DNA from: Croceicoccus pelagius
GTDB lineage: Bacteria > Pseudomonadota > Alphaproteobacteria > Sphingomonadales > Sphingomonadaceae
Assembly (NCBI RefSeq): GCF_001661915.1
Contig: NZ_LYWY01000039.1
Location: 248,001-312,000, forward strand
Direction: 5' to 3'
Length of the DNA: 64,000 nucleotides
Shown here: positions 24,625-34,844 of the stretch, in pieces
Layout of the letters: every line of letters starts with the position of its first letter
Position numbering within the stretch: the stretch's first letter is position 1
Notes under the pieces: generated by a model
What the model saw: the letters and a program-made list of their open reading frames with translations, nothing else
Told to the model about the DNA's origin: nothing
The model's database searches: none
Program-made: the position numbers and the translations under genes

Positions 24625-25440
24625 TTAGCACTCCGGCGGGACGACCAGCGCATCGCAGGGTGCACTGGAAAGCAGCTGGCTTGCCGTGCTGCCCAGCGCC
24701 GCGTTGCGAAAGCCGCCGCAGCCTTGCGTCCCCAGCACCAGCAGGTCGGGGTGGTGAGCGGCAATCGCATCCATCACCGCGCGCTCGGCCCCGCCGTCGC
24801 GGGTTTCGGCCTTGATCCGCTTTTTAAGGGCAGGGGACAGGCCCGCATCGGCCAGGAACTCGTCCAGCGCCTTCTTCGCCTCTTTCTCGGTATCCTCGCG
24901 CACATGCAGCGCCTTCTGCCAGCCCGCGAACGGCACGTGCCAGCCGTGGACGACGTGGATCGGCGGATCGGGGAACAGCTCTCCGGCTGCGCGGATCGCG
25001 CCTGCCGATGTGTCCGAAAGGTCGGTTGCCGCCAGCATCCGTTCGTAGGCACCGTGCGCGCGGCGTTTCACCACAAGCACCGGCACAAGCGCCTGGCGCA
25101 GCAGGTGATCGACTGTCGTGCCGAGGAAATAGTCCCCGATGTCGTTGAAGCGCGCCACGCCGGTCACGATCAGCTGCGCGCCGATTTCGTCGGCAAGGCG
25201 CGGGATTTCCAGCGGGGCGGAGCCTGTGGGCAGTTCGAGCCGCGCCTCTACCCCGTCGGGCATCACGTCCTGCAAGGCGGCGCGGGCGGCGTTCATATCC
25301 TGCGCCCGCTTGCTGCCGGGCTTCACCACGTGGACGGCGACGAGTTCCACCCCCCGCAGCTTTGCCATCATCGCGGCGCGGTCGATCGCGCGGTCGTCTC
25401 TGGCGGAAAGGTTGGTGGCGACAAGAACAGGACCGGTCAT
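24625..25440 (-). CDS. Tandem-domain universal stress protein
   Basis: 271 residues formed by two USP domains. Domain 1 (about 1-130) has PVLVATNLSARDDRAI and the nucleotide-loop variant GVARFNDIGDYFLGTTVDHLLRQALVPVLVV. Domain 2 (about 135-271) has MLAATDLSDTSAGAI and the classical GTQGCGGFRNAALGSTASQLLSSAPCDALVV with the G-x2-G-x9-G-(S/T) ATP motif. Domain 1 lacks the first Gly of that motif. Likely a stress-survival protein; targets unknown. Confidence 0.9.
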   Translation of the reverse strand: MTGPVLVATNLSARDDRAIDRAAMMAKLRGVELVAVHVVKPGSKRAQDMNAARAALQDVMPDGVEARLELPTGSAPLEIPRLADEIGAQLIVTGVARFNDIGDYFLGTTVDHLLRQALVPVLVVKRRAHGAYERMLAATDLSDTSAGAIRAAGELFPDPPIHVVHGWHVPFAGWQKALHVREDTEKEAKKALDEFLADAGLSPALKKRIKAETRDGGAERAVMDAIAAHHPDLLVLGTQGCGGFRNAALGSTASQLLSSAPCDALVVPPEC

Positions 25441-25480
25441 GCCCTCAGCCTATGCAAAGCGCCCCCCTCACGCAATCCCT

Positions 25481-26416
25481 TCACGCAATGCCTTCGCGCC
25501 CCTCCATCCTCGCCCGCATCAGGTCGAGCTTGCGGTTGATGGAATCGATGATCTCCTGCTCGTCCGGCCCCTCTGTCCCGGCGCGCTCTGCCTCCGAGCC
25601 ATAGCGGTGGGCGCGCCGGTGGCGCAGCATGAACATGGTGAGCGCATCGTTGTGGCGGCGATACCACGCCACCACCCTGCCGCCGCTGACGACGGGGCGC
25701 AGCTCGCCCTCCATCGCGCGTATGAGCGCGGTGTCCTCCAGCCGCGCCATGCCCGCGTCCACCGCCTTGTCCCACGCCTTGGCAAAGCCTTCCGCCCCGC
25801 CGCGGGAGCGCAGGCGGTAGAGCGCCTCTAGGCTGGCCCCGATTTCGCGGGCGGCCTGCGTGACAGAGCCTGTCGCGGCCAGCGCCGCGATGAAGGCGCG
25901 CTGGCGGGGCGGCGTGATCGAGTTGCGGCGGGGGCGGGCGTGGAGATAGGGCGCAAAGCCCAGCAGCGGATCGTCGGGAGAGGGCGGATCGCCCCGGAAC
26001 GCTAGATAGGACGTCCGCCGCGAAGGGCGTGAAGAATTGCAGTGAAGCGGACCATCGGGCTGGTCACCATCAGCGGCAAGCGCCGCGCTCACCTCGTCCG
26101 GCGGAAAGACCGGCGGCTCTGCCTGCCTGAAGTCGGGTGAGGGGCGCGAAGCGCGTCTGCCGGTGCGTCTTGCGGCGCGCCTTGCCTCGCGGGCCGTGGG
26201 GCAGTTGCGCGCCGCGTCCCAGGCCGCGCGAAATTCCTCGGCGCCTGCCGCGTAGCGCAGCCTCTCCAGCGCCGCGACCGAGACCCCGACCCGAAGCGCC
26301 GCCTCTCCCACGAACCCATGGCGTGCCAGCGCCGCGATGAAGTCCCTCTGCCGCCGCGCATCGAGCCGCGCATGAGCGGCCCGCCGGACAGGCGTGAAGG
26401 TGAAGGGTTCGGACAT
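25481..26416 (-). CDS. Protein with two terminase-small-subunit-like HTH units
   Basis: 311 residues. Two homologous units, FIAALARHGFVGEAALRVGVSVAALERLRYAAGAEEFRAAWDAA (about 24-68) and FIAALAATGSVTQAAREIGASLEALYRLRSRGGAEGFAKAWDKA (about 174-217), resemble the HTH of phage terminase small subunits. They are joined by a disordered Pro/Arg-rich linker. The C-terminus has RLEDTALIRAMEGELRPVV and a helical HNDALTMFMLRHRRAHRYG. No other phage gene lies nearby. Probably a domesticated DNA-binding protein of sphingomonads; function unknown. Confidence 0.65.
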   Translation of the reverse strand: MSEPFTFTPVRRAAHARLDARRQRDFIAALARHGFVGEAALRVGVSVAALERLRYAAGAEEFRAAWDAARNCPTAREARRAARRTGRRASRPSPDFRQAEPPVFPPDEVSAALAADGDQPDGPLHCNSSRPSRRTSYLAFRGDPPSPDDPLLGFAPYLHARPRRNSITPPRQRAFIAALAATGSVTQAAREIGASLEALYRLRSRGGAEGFAKAWDKAVDAGMARLEDTALIRAMEGELRPVVSGGRVVAWYRRHNDALTMFMLRHRRAHRYGSEAERAGTEGPDEQEIIDSINRKLDLMRARMEGREGIA

Positions 26417-26479
26417 GGACGCGCTCCGGTGCGGGGGACGGGGCGCTGGGGATTAGGCGAGGGGAGGGGGTGTAGGAAA

Positions 26480-26510
26480 ATAACGAGACCTGAGCATGGC
26501 TCGTTTTCGG
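26480..26510 (+). terminator. Hairpin with short T tail upstream of the AT-rich pair
   Basis: AACGAG and CTCGTT pair around a loop that also holds CC/GG, followed by TTTTCGG. It could end a transcript from the left or simply mark the edge of the AT-rich segment. Confidence 0.3.
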
Positions 26511-26661
26511 ACGGCTGAGATTACGCAATTATCCTTAATCTGACTTTGATGTAGGACAGGCGGGCTAGATTGTCCTGAGTTGCGACATAGGGGAAAATAC
26601 GGCGTTCCCAAGCAAAGTTTTGTATGTCGAAAAATGGATCATGATTTTAGGGCGGGAAACA

Positions 26662-26874
26662 ATGATTCAAAAATCGGAAGCAATAAAGAAAGTAATCTTG
26701 GAGGTTGAAGACTGCCTACATCAGGTTGATATGTTAGGATTAAGAAAGGCAGGGGCAATTCTTGAAACCGCATTGGTCGAACTGCAATCTATTTCACAGT
26801 CTTTGGATGCTTTTATTTCGGTCGATCTGAAAGATCTCTCAAATGAAGCGTCGGGGAAAGAACCATCTGATTAA
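26662..26874 (+). CDS. Small hypothetical helical protein next to the MarR-like gene
   Basis: 70 residues from ATG 26662, preceded by a GGGCGGGA purine run; earlier in-frame starts (ATG 26641, TTG 26620) lack one. Predicted mostly helical: AIKKVILEVEDCLHQVDMLGLRKAGAILETALVELQSISQSL. Base composition is clearly AT-richer than the surroundings and codon use is atypical. Not recognised as a family. It is followed 87 nt later by the MarR-like regulator, so it may be its partner or target. Confidence 0.55.
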   Translation: MIQKSEAIKKVILEVEDCLHQVDMLGLRKAGAILETALVELQSISQSLDAFISVDLKDLSNEASGKEPSD

Positions 26875-26961
26875 TTTTACTGACTTGTATATTTTATGCA
26901 GGAATGCATTTTGCAGGCTTTCGGATGGCTCCGCGAATAGGTTAGAGGGGTGCCTCGGGTC

Positions 26962-27540
26962 ATGCAGGATTATCAAATGTCTGGAAAACGCTTCTCGGAA
27001 ATTGCTACAAAACTTCGTCGGATCGAGCGAATGATGAATGGATTGGCTGCCGATGCAGAGCGAAAGGCTGTGCTTTTTGGTGAGGCGGGAGCCGTTGGGC
27101 CTTCGTCCGACATGCGTTCGAAATCGACTGACGCTATTCCCAAATTTGACCGCGCTTCGCTGGCACGGCTTCTGCTGAAGCTCAAAGACTGCCGCCTGAA
27201 CCACATCGAAAACGATATGTTCAGCAACGTATCGTGGGATATGTTGCTTACCCTCTACGTAGAGGAAATGGCGACTGGCGGGCCCGTGCTGACAAAGGCT
27301 GTTATTCTCGGTGCCGGCTGTGCTCAGAGTACGGGATCTCGGTGGATTGGCCATCTTGAGGAACAGGGGCTGATTCGACGATTCGGAGCATCGGAAGATC
27401 AGCGGGCGCGAATGGTTGAGATCACGGACCAAGGTGTCGAGATCATGGACGATTATCTCGAAGCTGCCGGTGCCGTGATTTACGAGGCTTGGATTGATAT
27501 GCAGGTTGAAAGTGCTGTTGAGTTAGACTCCATGCACTGA
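26962..27540 (+). CDS. MarR-like winged-helix regulator
   Basis: 192 residues. An N-terminal coiled region (SEIATKLRRIERMMNGLAADAERKAVLF) precedes a winged HTH: MFSNVSWDMLLTLYVEEMATGGPVLTKAVILGAGCAQSTGSRWIGHLEEQGLIRRFGASEDQRARMVEITDQG, typical of MarR-type proteins. A C-terminal helix (EIMDDYLEAAGAVIYEAW) would dimerise. ATG 26962 is used; GTG 26950 is an alternative. AT-rich like its upstream partner, suggesting joint acquisition. Confidence 0.75.
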   Translation: MQDYQMSGKRFSEIATKLRRIERMMNGLAADAERKAVLFGEAGAVGPSSDMRSKSTDAIPKFDRASLARLLLKLKDCRLNHIENDMFSNVSWDMLLTLYVEEMATGGPVLTKAVILGAGCAQSTGSRWIGHLEEQGLIRRFGASEDQRARMVEITDQGVEIMDDYLEAAGAVIYEAWIDMQVESAVELDSMH

Positions 27541-27585
27541 GACGCGGATTGCGGCCGCATGAGGCTCCGCAGTTTTTTCTAGGCC

Positions 27586-27675
27586 CCTCAAGCGCCGGGC
27601 GCGGGCCATCCGGCCCGCTTGGCTTCGCCGCATAAGCGGCGGCGCGCATTTGCGCTTGCGGGTGTCGCTGGCGCG
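27586..27675 (+). repeat. Interspersed hairpin repeat, copy 1
   Basis: About 90 nt beginning CCTCAAGCGCCGGGCGCGG, containing CCGCTTGGCTTCGCCGCA and GCTTGCGGG. It matches 50563-50654 (copy 2) at roughly four positions in five. It can fold into successive small hairpins (GCGGGCC/GGCCCGC, GCCGC/GCGGC). It begins 45 nt after the MarR-like stop codon, in the same orientation as the upstream gene, as copy 2 does after rpoA. Confidence 0.75.
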
Positions 27676-27861
27676 CCCCGAACTTCTGCCAGTGTTGGCG
27701 GTTGGCGCGTTGACGTTCGGTGCCAGATAGCTAGGTGGCGCTGGAACGGGGCGCCGCAGGTGACTCCCGCAAGGCCGAACGGCCGCCCGCAGCGCCGAAG
27801 GCGCGAGGATAGCCTGAGGGGGCGAATGGCCCCGCCGGCGCCTGAGGCCAAACAAACATTG

Positions 27862-27915
27862 ACCCAACCCCCGAATCCGCGTAGGGGCGCGGCCAGTCGA
27901 GGGGTTGGGTTTTTC
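27862..27915 (+). terminator. Terminator with long loop
   Basis: ACCCAACCCC (27862) pairs with GGGGTTGGGT (27901) and is followed by TTTT. The loop of about 29 nt has its own GC pairing. Only the plus strand has the T tail, so a plus-strand transcript ends here: the MarR-like mRNA or a separate non-coding RNA. Confidence 0.7.
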
Positions 27916-28082
27916 CAACACCACCGATCATAGAGCTGAACATTGCCGGTGATACGGTAAGGCTCGCGCCTGTCGCGGGTCTTTTTCCTTTTGGGGAAAT
28001 GGGCAATTGCCCGCCCGGATATCCGTCAAAGTAACCTGCCATGCAGGTGGAGCGTTTCGGTTCGTGCGATGCCTGATGGCGG

Positions 28083-28100
28083 GGCCTTTATATAAAGGCC
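28083..28100. promoter_or_regulatory. Perfect 18-nt palindrome upstream of rpsL
   Basis: GGCCTTTATATAAAGGCC, about 155 nt before the rpsL start. The TATATAA core could serve as a -10 element overlapped by an operator; no good -35 sits at the right distance. It could alternatively fold in the mRNA leader. Confidence 0.4.
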
Positions 28101-28255
28101 TGCTCGCCGCATTCGCCCGATCCATTCCTTCCATCACTGGCAAACGGCTCGGCCAAGAGTTTTTTGGCCCGATCCCATTCGCACCTTCTCAATAAGGGCG
28201 CGGGGGAGGGCGCAACCCGGCGGGGGAAACCCTGTCGGCCAAGGAAGGAAGCTAA

Positions 28256-28627
28256 ATGCCTACTATCAACCAGCTGGTCCGCAAGGGCCGCGTCCCGCAG
28301 AAGGCCAAGAGCAAGGTCCCTGCGATGGAGCAGAACCCGCAGAAGCGCGGCGTTTGCACCCGCGTCTACACCACGACCCCGAAGAAGCCGAACTCGGCAC
28401 TTCGCAAGGTCGCCAAGGTGCGCCTGACCAACGGCCGCGAAGTCATCAGCTACATCCCGGGCGAAGGCCACAACCTGCAGGAGCACTCGGTCGTGCTCAT
28501 CCGCGGCGGCCGTGTTCGCGACCTTCCCGGTGTCCGTTACCACGTCCTTCGCGGCGTGCTCGACACCCAGGGCGTCAAGGATCGCAAGCAGAGCCGTTCG
28601 AAGTACGGCGCGAAGCGTCCGAAGTAA
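28256..28627 (+). CDS. rpsL: 30S ribosomal protein S12
   Basis: 123 residues, first gene of the str operon, with a strong aaggaagg Shine-Dalgarno. S12 lines the decoding centre. Lys43 in [11 protein letters not shown] is the sensitive type, but residue 88 is Arg (codon CGC at 28517-28519, [13 protein letters not shown]) where E. coli and most bacteria have Lys. Lys88-to-Arg is a known streptomycin-resistance change in Mycobacterium, so this allele may confer natural tolerance. Confidence 0.97.
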   Translation: MPTINQLVRKGRVPQKAKSKVPAMEQNPQKRGVCTRVYTTTPKKPNSALRKVAKVRLTNGREVISYIPGEGHNLQEHSVVLIRGGRVRDLPGVRYHVLRGVLDTQGVKDRKQSRSKYGAKRPK

Positions 28628-28652
28628 GAATTCCCGTCTAGGAGTAAGATAG

Positions 28653-29123
28653 ATGTCACGTCGTCGTCGTCCCGAGAAGCGGGAAATCCTGCCCGATCCC
28701 AAGTTCGGTGATCAGGTCCTGTCGAAGTTCATGAACAACCTCATGCTCGACGGTAAGAAGTCGGTTGCCGAAAAGATCGTCTATGGCGCTCTCGACACCG
28801 TCGAAGCCAAGGCCAAGACCGATCCGGTCCAGCTGTTCCACGATGCGCTCGGCAACGTCATGCCGCAGATCGAGGTCCGCAGCCGCCGCGTCGGTGGTGC
28901 GACCTACCAGGTCCCCGTCGAAGTCCGCCCCGAGCGTGCCCAGGCGCTGGCCATCCGCTGGCTGATCACGGCCGCGCGCAACCGTCCGGAAACGACGATG
29001 GCCGCGCGCCTGTCGGGCGAGCTGATGGATGCCTCGAACAACCGCGGCAACGCCGTGAAGAAGCGCGAGGACACTCACCGCATGGCAGACGCCAACCGCG
29101 CTTTCTCGCACTACCGCTGGTAA
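28653..29123 (+). CDS. rpsG: 30S ribosomal protein S7
   Basis: 156 residues ([30 protein letters not shown]...). Primary binder of the 16S 3' major domain and the str-operon repressor in E. coli. 25 nt after rpsL. Confidence 0.97.
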   Translation: MSRRRRPEKREILPDPKFGDQVLSKFMNNLMLDGKKSVAEKIVYGALDTVEAKAKTDPVQLFHDALGNVMPQIEVRSRRVGGATYQVPVEVRPERAQALAIRWLITAARNRPETTMAARLSGELMDASNNRGNAVKKREDTHRMADANRAFSHYRW

Positions 29124-29128
29124 GGCGT

Positions 29129-29180
29129 ATCTGGAACGCGGCGGCCCGAGCCCCGGTGCTCGCCTGCCGCGTCTTCAGAT
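29129..29180 (+). other. Large hairpin between rpsG and fusA
   Basis: ATCTG/CAGAT, ACGCGGC/GCCGCGT and CGAGC/GCTCG pair in nested order, 6 nt after the rpsG stop. There is no T tail, so it is more likely a processing or regulatory structure than a terminator. Confidence 0.5.
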
Positions 29181-29245
29181 AGTCATATTAGTCACTATAT
29201 GGGGCGGGTCTCCCGGCTTACCCCGAACCCCTCAAGGAATTTTCC

Positions 29246-31378
<2,133 letters not shown>

Positions 31379-31395
31379 GGCGAGTGGGGCCCAAG

Positions 31396-31417
31396 GAGAA
31401 GCTTGCACAAGCTTCTC
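31396..31417 (+). other. Palindromic hairpin between fusA and tuf
   Basis: GAGAAGCTT-GCAC-AAGCTTCTC, a perfect 9-bp stem 18 nt past fusA with no T tail. Probably an mRNA processing or stabilising hairpin. Confidence 0.45.
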
Positions 31418-31516
31418 AACCGGTCTAGGGGCGGCGCCTGATTCAGCGGGTGCCGTCTCTGTCCCGCCTAAAATCAAAATTGATCAACTGATCCAGACGA
31501 ACAGAGGTTTTTTAAA

Positions 31517-32692
31517 ATGGCGAAAGCTAAGTTTGAGCGGAACAAGCCGCACTGCAACATCGGCACCATCGGTCACGTCGACCACGGCAAGACCACGCTG
31601 ACCGCGGCAATCACCAAGGTCCAGGGCGCAGCCGTCGATTTCGCAAACATCGACAAGGCTCCCGAAGAGCGTGAGCGCGGCATTACCATTTCGACCGCAC
31701 ACGTCGAGTATGAAACCGACGCCCGCCACTACGCGCACGTCGACTGCCCGGGTCACGCCGACTACGTGAAGAACATGATCACCGGTGCTGCCCAGATGGA
31801 CGGCGCTATCCTCGTCGTGAACGCTGCTGACGGTCCGATGCCGCAGACCCGCGAGCACATCCTGCTCGCACGTCAGGTCGGTGTTCCGGCTCTCGTCGTG
31901 TTCATGAACAAGGTCGACCAGGTCGACGATCCGGAACTGCTCGAGCTCGTCGAGCTGGAAATCCGTGAGCTCCTCTCGAGCTACGACTTCCCGGGCGACG
32001 ACATTCCGGTCATCGCAGGTTCGGCTCTCGCTGCCCTTGAAGGCCGCGACCCTGAAATCGGCGAAGACAAGATCAAGGAACTGATGCAGGCCGTGGATGA
32101 CTACATCCCGCAGCCGCCGCGTCCGACCGACAAGCCCTTCCTGATGCCCGTCGAAGACGTGTTCTCGATCTCGGGTCGCGGTACGGTTGTTACCGGCCGC
32201 GTTGAAACCGGCATCGTTAAGGTCGGTGAAGAAGTCGAAATCGTCGGCCTCAAGGACACCAAGAAGACGACCGTCACCGGCGTCGAAATGTTCCGCAAGC
32301 TGCTCGATCAGGGTGAAGCCGGCGACAACATCGGTGCACTGGTTCGCGGCGTTGGCCGTGAAGAAGTTGAGCGTGGCCAGGTCCTCTGCAAGCCCGGTTC
32401 GGTTACCCCGCACACCGAGTTCAACGCAGAAGTCTACGTCCTGTCGAAGGACGAAGGCGGCCGTCACACGCCGTTCTTCGCCAACTACCGTCCGCAGTTC
32501 TACTTCCGCACGACCGACGTGACGGGCGAAGTGATCCTGCCGGAAGGCACGGAAATGGTCATGCCGGGCGACAACGTCACCATCGGCGTCAAGCTGATCG
32601 CTCCGATCGCGATGGATGAAGGTCTGCGCTTCGCAATCCGCGAAGGTGGCCGCACCGTCGGTTCGGGGGTTGTCAGCTCGATCACGAAGTAA
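31517..32692 (+). CDS. tuf: Elongation factor Tu
   Basis: 391 residues; delivers aminoacyl-tRNA to the ribosome. GTPase motifs [50 protein letters not shown] and NKVD, then the two beta-barrel domains. A terminator follows. Confidence 0.97.
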   Translation: MAKAKFERNKPHCNIGTIGHVDHGKTTLTAAITKVQGAAVDFANIDKAPEERERGITISTAHVEYETDARHYAHVDCPGHADYVKNMITGAAQMDGAILVVNAADGPMPQTREHILLARQVGVPALVVFMNKVDQVDDPELLELVELEIRELLSSYDFPGDDIPVIAGSALAALEGRDPEIGEDKIKELMQAVDDYIPQPPRPTDKPFLMPVEDVFSISGRGTVVTGRVETGIVKVGEEVEIVGLKDTKKTTVTGVEMFRKLLDQGEAGDNIGALVRGVGREEVERGQVLCKPGSVTPHTEFNAEVYVLSKDEGGRHTPFFANYRPQFYFRTTDVTGEVILPEGTEMVMPGDNVTIGVKLIAPIAMDEGLRFAIREGGRTVGSGVVSSITK

Positions 32693-32705
32693 TATAGGCA
32701 CGCGC

Positions 32706-32734
32706 ACCGGCGGGGGTGATTCACTCCCGCCGGT
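32706..32734 (+). terminator. Hairpin directly after tuf
   Basis: CCGGCGGGGGTGA and TCACTCCCGCCGG pair over about 12 bp, 13 nt past the tuf stop, followed by CGGAATTTTC. A weak terminator or 3' stabiliser. Confidence 0.55.
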
Positions 32735-32750
32735 CGGAATTTTCGGAAGG

Positions 32751-32810
32751 GCCGCCCCTTCCCGCGTCGGGAAACCGACGATGGTGAGGCGGGGCGGTTC
32801 TTTCTTTTTT
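32751..32810 (+). terminator. Nested terminator/attenuator between tuf and rpsJ
   Basis: GCCGCCCC (32751) pairs with GGGGCGGT (32791), enclosing a CGTCGG-GAAA-CCGACG hairpin with a GNRA tetraloop, followed by TTCTTTCTTTTTT. It lies 50 nt before rpsJ, where E. coli has the L4-responsive S10 leader, so it may be an attenuator and not only the end of the str operon. Confidence 0.75.
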
Positions 32811-32860
32811 GGTGGGGGCTGCGGCCCTTGCTGTTTGGCTCTTTCGCATCGGTATTGGAC

Positions 32861-33172
32861 ATGGAAGCTCAGAACATCCGCATTCGCCTCAAGGCGTTTG
32901 ACCACCGCGTACTCGACCAGGCTACTGGCGAGATCGCAGAAACCGCACGCCGCACCGGCGCGCTTATTCGGGGCCCCATTCCGCTGCCGACGCGTATCGA
33001 GAAGTTCACCGTGAACCGCGGTCCGCACATCGACAAGAAGTCGCGCGAGCAGTTCGAGGTGCGTACCTACAAGCGGCTGCTCGACATCGTGCAGCCCAAT
33101 GCCGCAACCGTTGATGCGCTTATGAAGCTCGACCTCGCTGCAGGCGTGAACGTGGAGATCAAGCTGGCCTAA
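32861..33172 (+). CDS. rpsJ: 30S ribosomal protein S10
   Basis: 103 residues ([20 protein letters not shown]). First gene of the S10 operon and also the NusE antitermination factor. Followed by an unusually long 190-nt spacer before rplC. Confidence 0.97.
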   Translation: MEAQNIRIRLKAFDHRVLDQATGEIAETARRTGALIRGPIPLPTRIEKFTVNRGPHIDKKSREQFEVRTYKRLLDIVQPNAATVDALMKLDLAAGVNVEIKLA

Positions 33173-33213
33173 GGGCCGGTCTTAGGTCTTCACTTCGAGG
33201 ACTTAGGGATACC

Positions 33214-33342
33214 GCCGGAAATTCTTTCCGGGCTGCGTCCCCCGTCTCGCTCTCTTCCTTACGGGGGAGGGCATTATCAGCCCGGACGGGGCGACGCATG
33301 AAAATCTGGGCTGACACGCACCATGGGATGGGCCCTTGGTGC
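33214..33342 (+). promoter_or_regulatory. Structured rpsJ-rplC spacer (candidate leader RNA)
   Basis: Three or more hairpins: CCGGAAA/TTTCCGG (33214-33230), a TGCGTC...GACGCA pairing with adjacent CCCCGTC/GACGGGG, CAGCCC/GGGCTG, and GCACCA...TGGTGC (33318-33342) just before the rplC Shine-Dalgarno (AGGAG at 33350). No T tail. Candidate autoregulatory site for L3/L4. Confidence 0.5.
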
Positions 33343-33362
33343 CTCTGTTAGGAGATTAGGTC

Positions 33363-34217
33363 ATGCGCACTGGCGTGATCGCTAAAAAGGTCGGGATGAC
33401 CCGCCTTTTCCAGGAGGATGGACGTCACGTTCCCGTGACCGTTCTGGCCCTGGAAGACTGCCAGGTCGTTTCGCACCGCACGATGGACCGCGACGGTTAT
33501 GTCGCTGTTCAGCTCGGCGCGGGTGAAGCGAAGCTGAAGAACGTTGCAAAGCCGCAGCGCGAACATTTCGCCAAGGCTGAAGTGACTCCGAAGATGAAGG
33601 TCGCAGAATTCCGCGTCGAGGCCGAAGACGGTCTCCCGCCGGTCGGCGCCACCATCAGCGCGGAACATTTCATCGCTGGTCAGAAGGTCGACATCACCGG
33701 CCACACACAGGGCAAGGGCTTCGCCGGCGCCATGAAGCGCTGGGGTTTCGGGGGCATGCGCGCCACGCACGGCGTGTCGATCAGCCACCGTGCTCACGGT
33801 TCGACGGGTAACCGCCAGGATCCGGGTCGCGTCTTCAAGAACAAGAAGATGGCCGGCCACATGGGCGATCGTCAGCGCACGCAGCAGAACCTCGAGATCG
33901 TGCGCACCGACGCCGACCGCGGCCTGCTCTTCGTCAAGGGTTCGGTCCCGGGTGCGAAGAACTCGTGGCTTGTCGTCACCGACGCCGTGAAGCTCCCGCT
34001 TCCCGAAGGCCTGCCGTTCCCGGCAGCCCTGCTCGAGAAGAAGAGCACGCAGCCCGAGCACGAGGAAGCGCCTGCCGGCATGGTCGAGAGCGCTGCCGAG
34101 CACGAAGTGCAGCCGGAAGTTTCCGCCGAACAGCAGGCTGAACTGCTCAAGGAACAGGAAGCCGGTGCCGACACCGAAAACAACGCTGCCGATGGCGGCG
34201 AGAACAAGGAGGGCTGA
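33363..34217 (+). CDS. rplC: 50S ribosomal protein L3 with acidic C-terminal extension
   Basis: 284 residues; the first about 215 are the normal L3 fold ([49 protein letters not shown]). Beyond that comes a Glu/Ala/Gln-rich tail of about 65 residues ([19 protein letters not shown] and onward) absent from E. coli L3 (209). Expected to be disordered. Confidence 0.96.
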   Translation: MRTGVIAKKVGMTRLFQEDGRHVPVTVLALEDCQVVSHRTMDRDGYVAVQLGAGEAKLKNVAKPQREHFAKAEVTPKMKVAEFRVEAEDGLPPVGATISAEHFIAGQKVDITGHTQGKGFAGAMKRWGFGGMRATHGVSISHRAHGSTGNRQDPGRVFKNKKMAGHMGDRQRTQQNLEIVRTDADRGLLFVKGSVPGAKNSWLVVTDAVKLPLPEGLPFPAALLEKKSTQPEHEEAPAGMVESAAEHEVQPEVSAEQQAELLKEQEAGADTENNAADGGENKEG

Positions 34218-34220
34218 TCC

Positions 34221-34844
34221 GTGAAGGTGAAGGTCCAGAAACTCGACGGCAAGGCGTCGGGCGACATCGAGCTGAACGACGACGTCTTCGGTCTCGAACC
34301 GCGTGCGGACATCCTGCACCGCGTCGTCACCTGGCAGCTGTGGAACCGTCGCGGCACCGCGCGCCCGACGCGTGAGCGTTCCGACGTGGCACGCACTGGC
34401 AAGAAGTGGGGTCGCCAGAAGGGCGGCGGCACGGCTCGTCACGGCGACCGCAAGGCCCCCATCTTTATCGGTGGTGGTAAGGCTCACGGTGCCCGCAAGC
34501 GTGATTTCGACATCTCGCTGAACAAGAAGGTCCGCGCTCTCGGTCTGAAAATGGCCCTGTCGAGCAAGGCGAAGGACGGTCTCGTCGTCGTCGACAGCCT
34601 CGAGCTCGCAGATGCCAAGACCAAGGCTCTCAAGGCTCAGTTCGAGAAGCTCGGCTTTGGCGGCAAGGTCCTCGTGATCGACGGTGACAGCGTCAACGAC
34701 GGGTTCCGCAAGGCTGCGGGCAACCTGCCGGGCGTCAATGTCCTGCCGGCCGTAGGCGCCAACGTCTACGACATCCTGAAGCACGACACGCTGATCCTCA
34801 CCAAGGACGCTGTCGAAAAGCTGGAGGCCCGTTTCAATGGCTAA
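34221..34844 (+). CDS. rplD: 50S ribosomal protein L4
   Basis: 207 residues from GTG 34221, 3 nt after rplC. Contains [28 protein letters not shown] of the tunnel loop. L4 is the S10-operon repressor in E. coli. Overlaps rplW by 8 nt. Confidence 0.96.
   Translation: MKVKVQKLDGKASGDIELNDDVFGLEPRADILHRVVTWQLWNRRGTARPTRERSDVARTGKKWGRQKGGGTARHGDRKAPIFIGGGKAHGARKRDFDISLNKKVRALGLKMALSSKAKDGLVVVDSLELADAKTKALKAQFEKLGFGGKVLVIDGDSVNDGFRKAAGNLPGVNVLPAVGANVYDILKHDTLILTKDAVEKLEARFNG

Larger units (their letters stand above)
27541..28255. other. Long intergenic region ahead of rpsL
   Basis: 715 bp with no credible gene. It holds an interspersed repeat (27586-27675), a run of short GC hairpins (about 27740-27850), a terminator (27862-27915), an 18-nt perfect palindrome (28083-28100) and the leader of the str operon. 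Open frames here read through hairpin sequence on both strands and have Arg/Pro/Ala-rich low-complexity translations. Confidence 0.6.

Noticed and set aside
25481-26416. Prophage remnant
   Set aside because: The terminase-like HTH protein is alone; no capsid, portal, integrase or attachment-site sequences nearby.
27523-27933. Protein-coding genes in the pre-rpsL spacer (both strands)
   Set aside because: Frames read through repeat hairpins, give Arg/Pro/Ala-rich translations and lack ribosome-binding sites.
31484-33028. Open frame of about 510 codons antisense to tuf and rpsJ
   Set aside because: Same codon-bias artefact; Val/Asp/His-rich translation without motifs.
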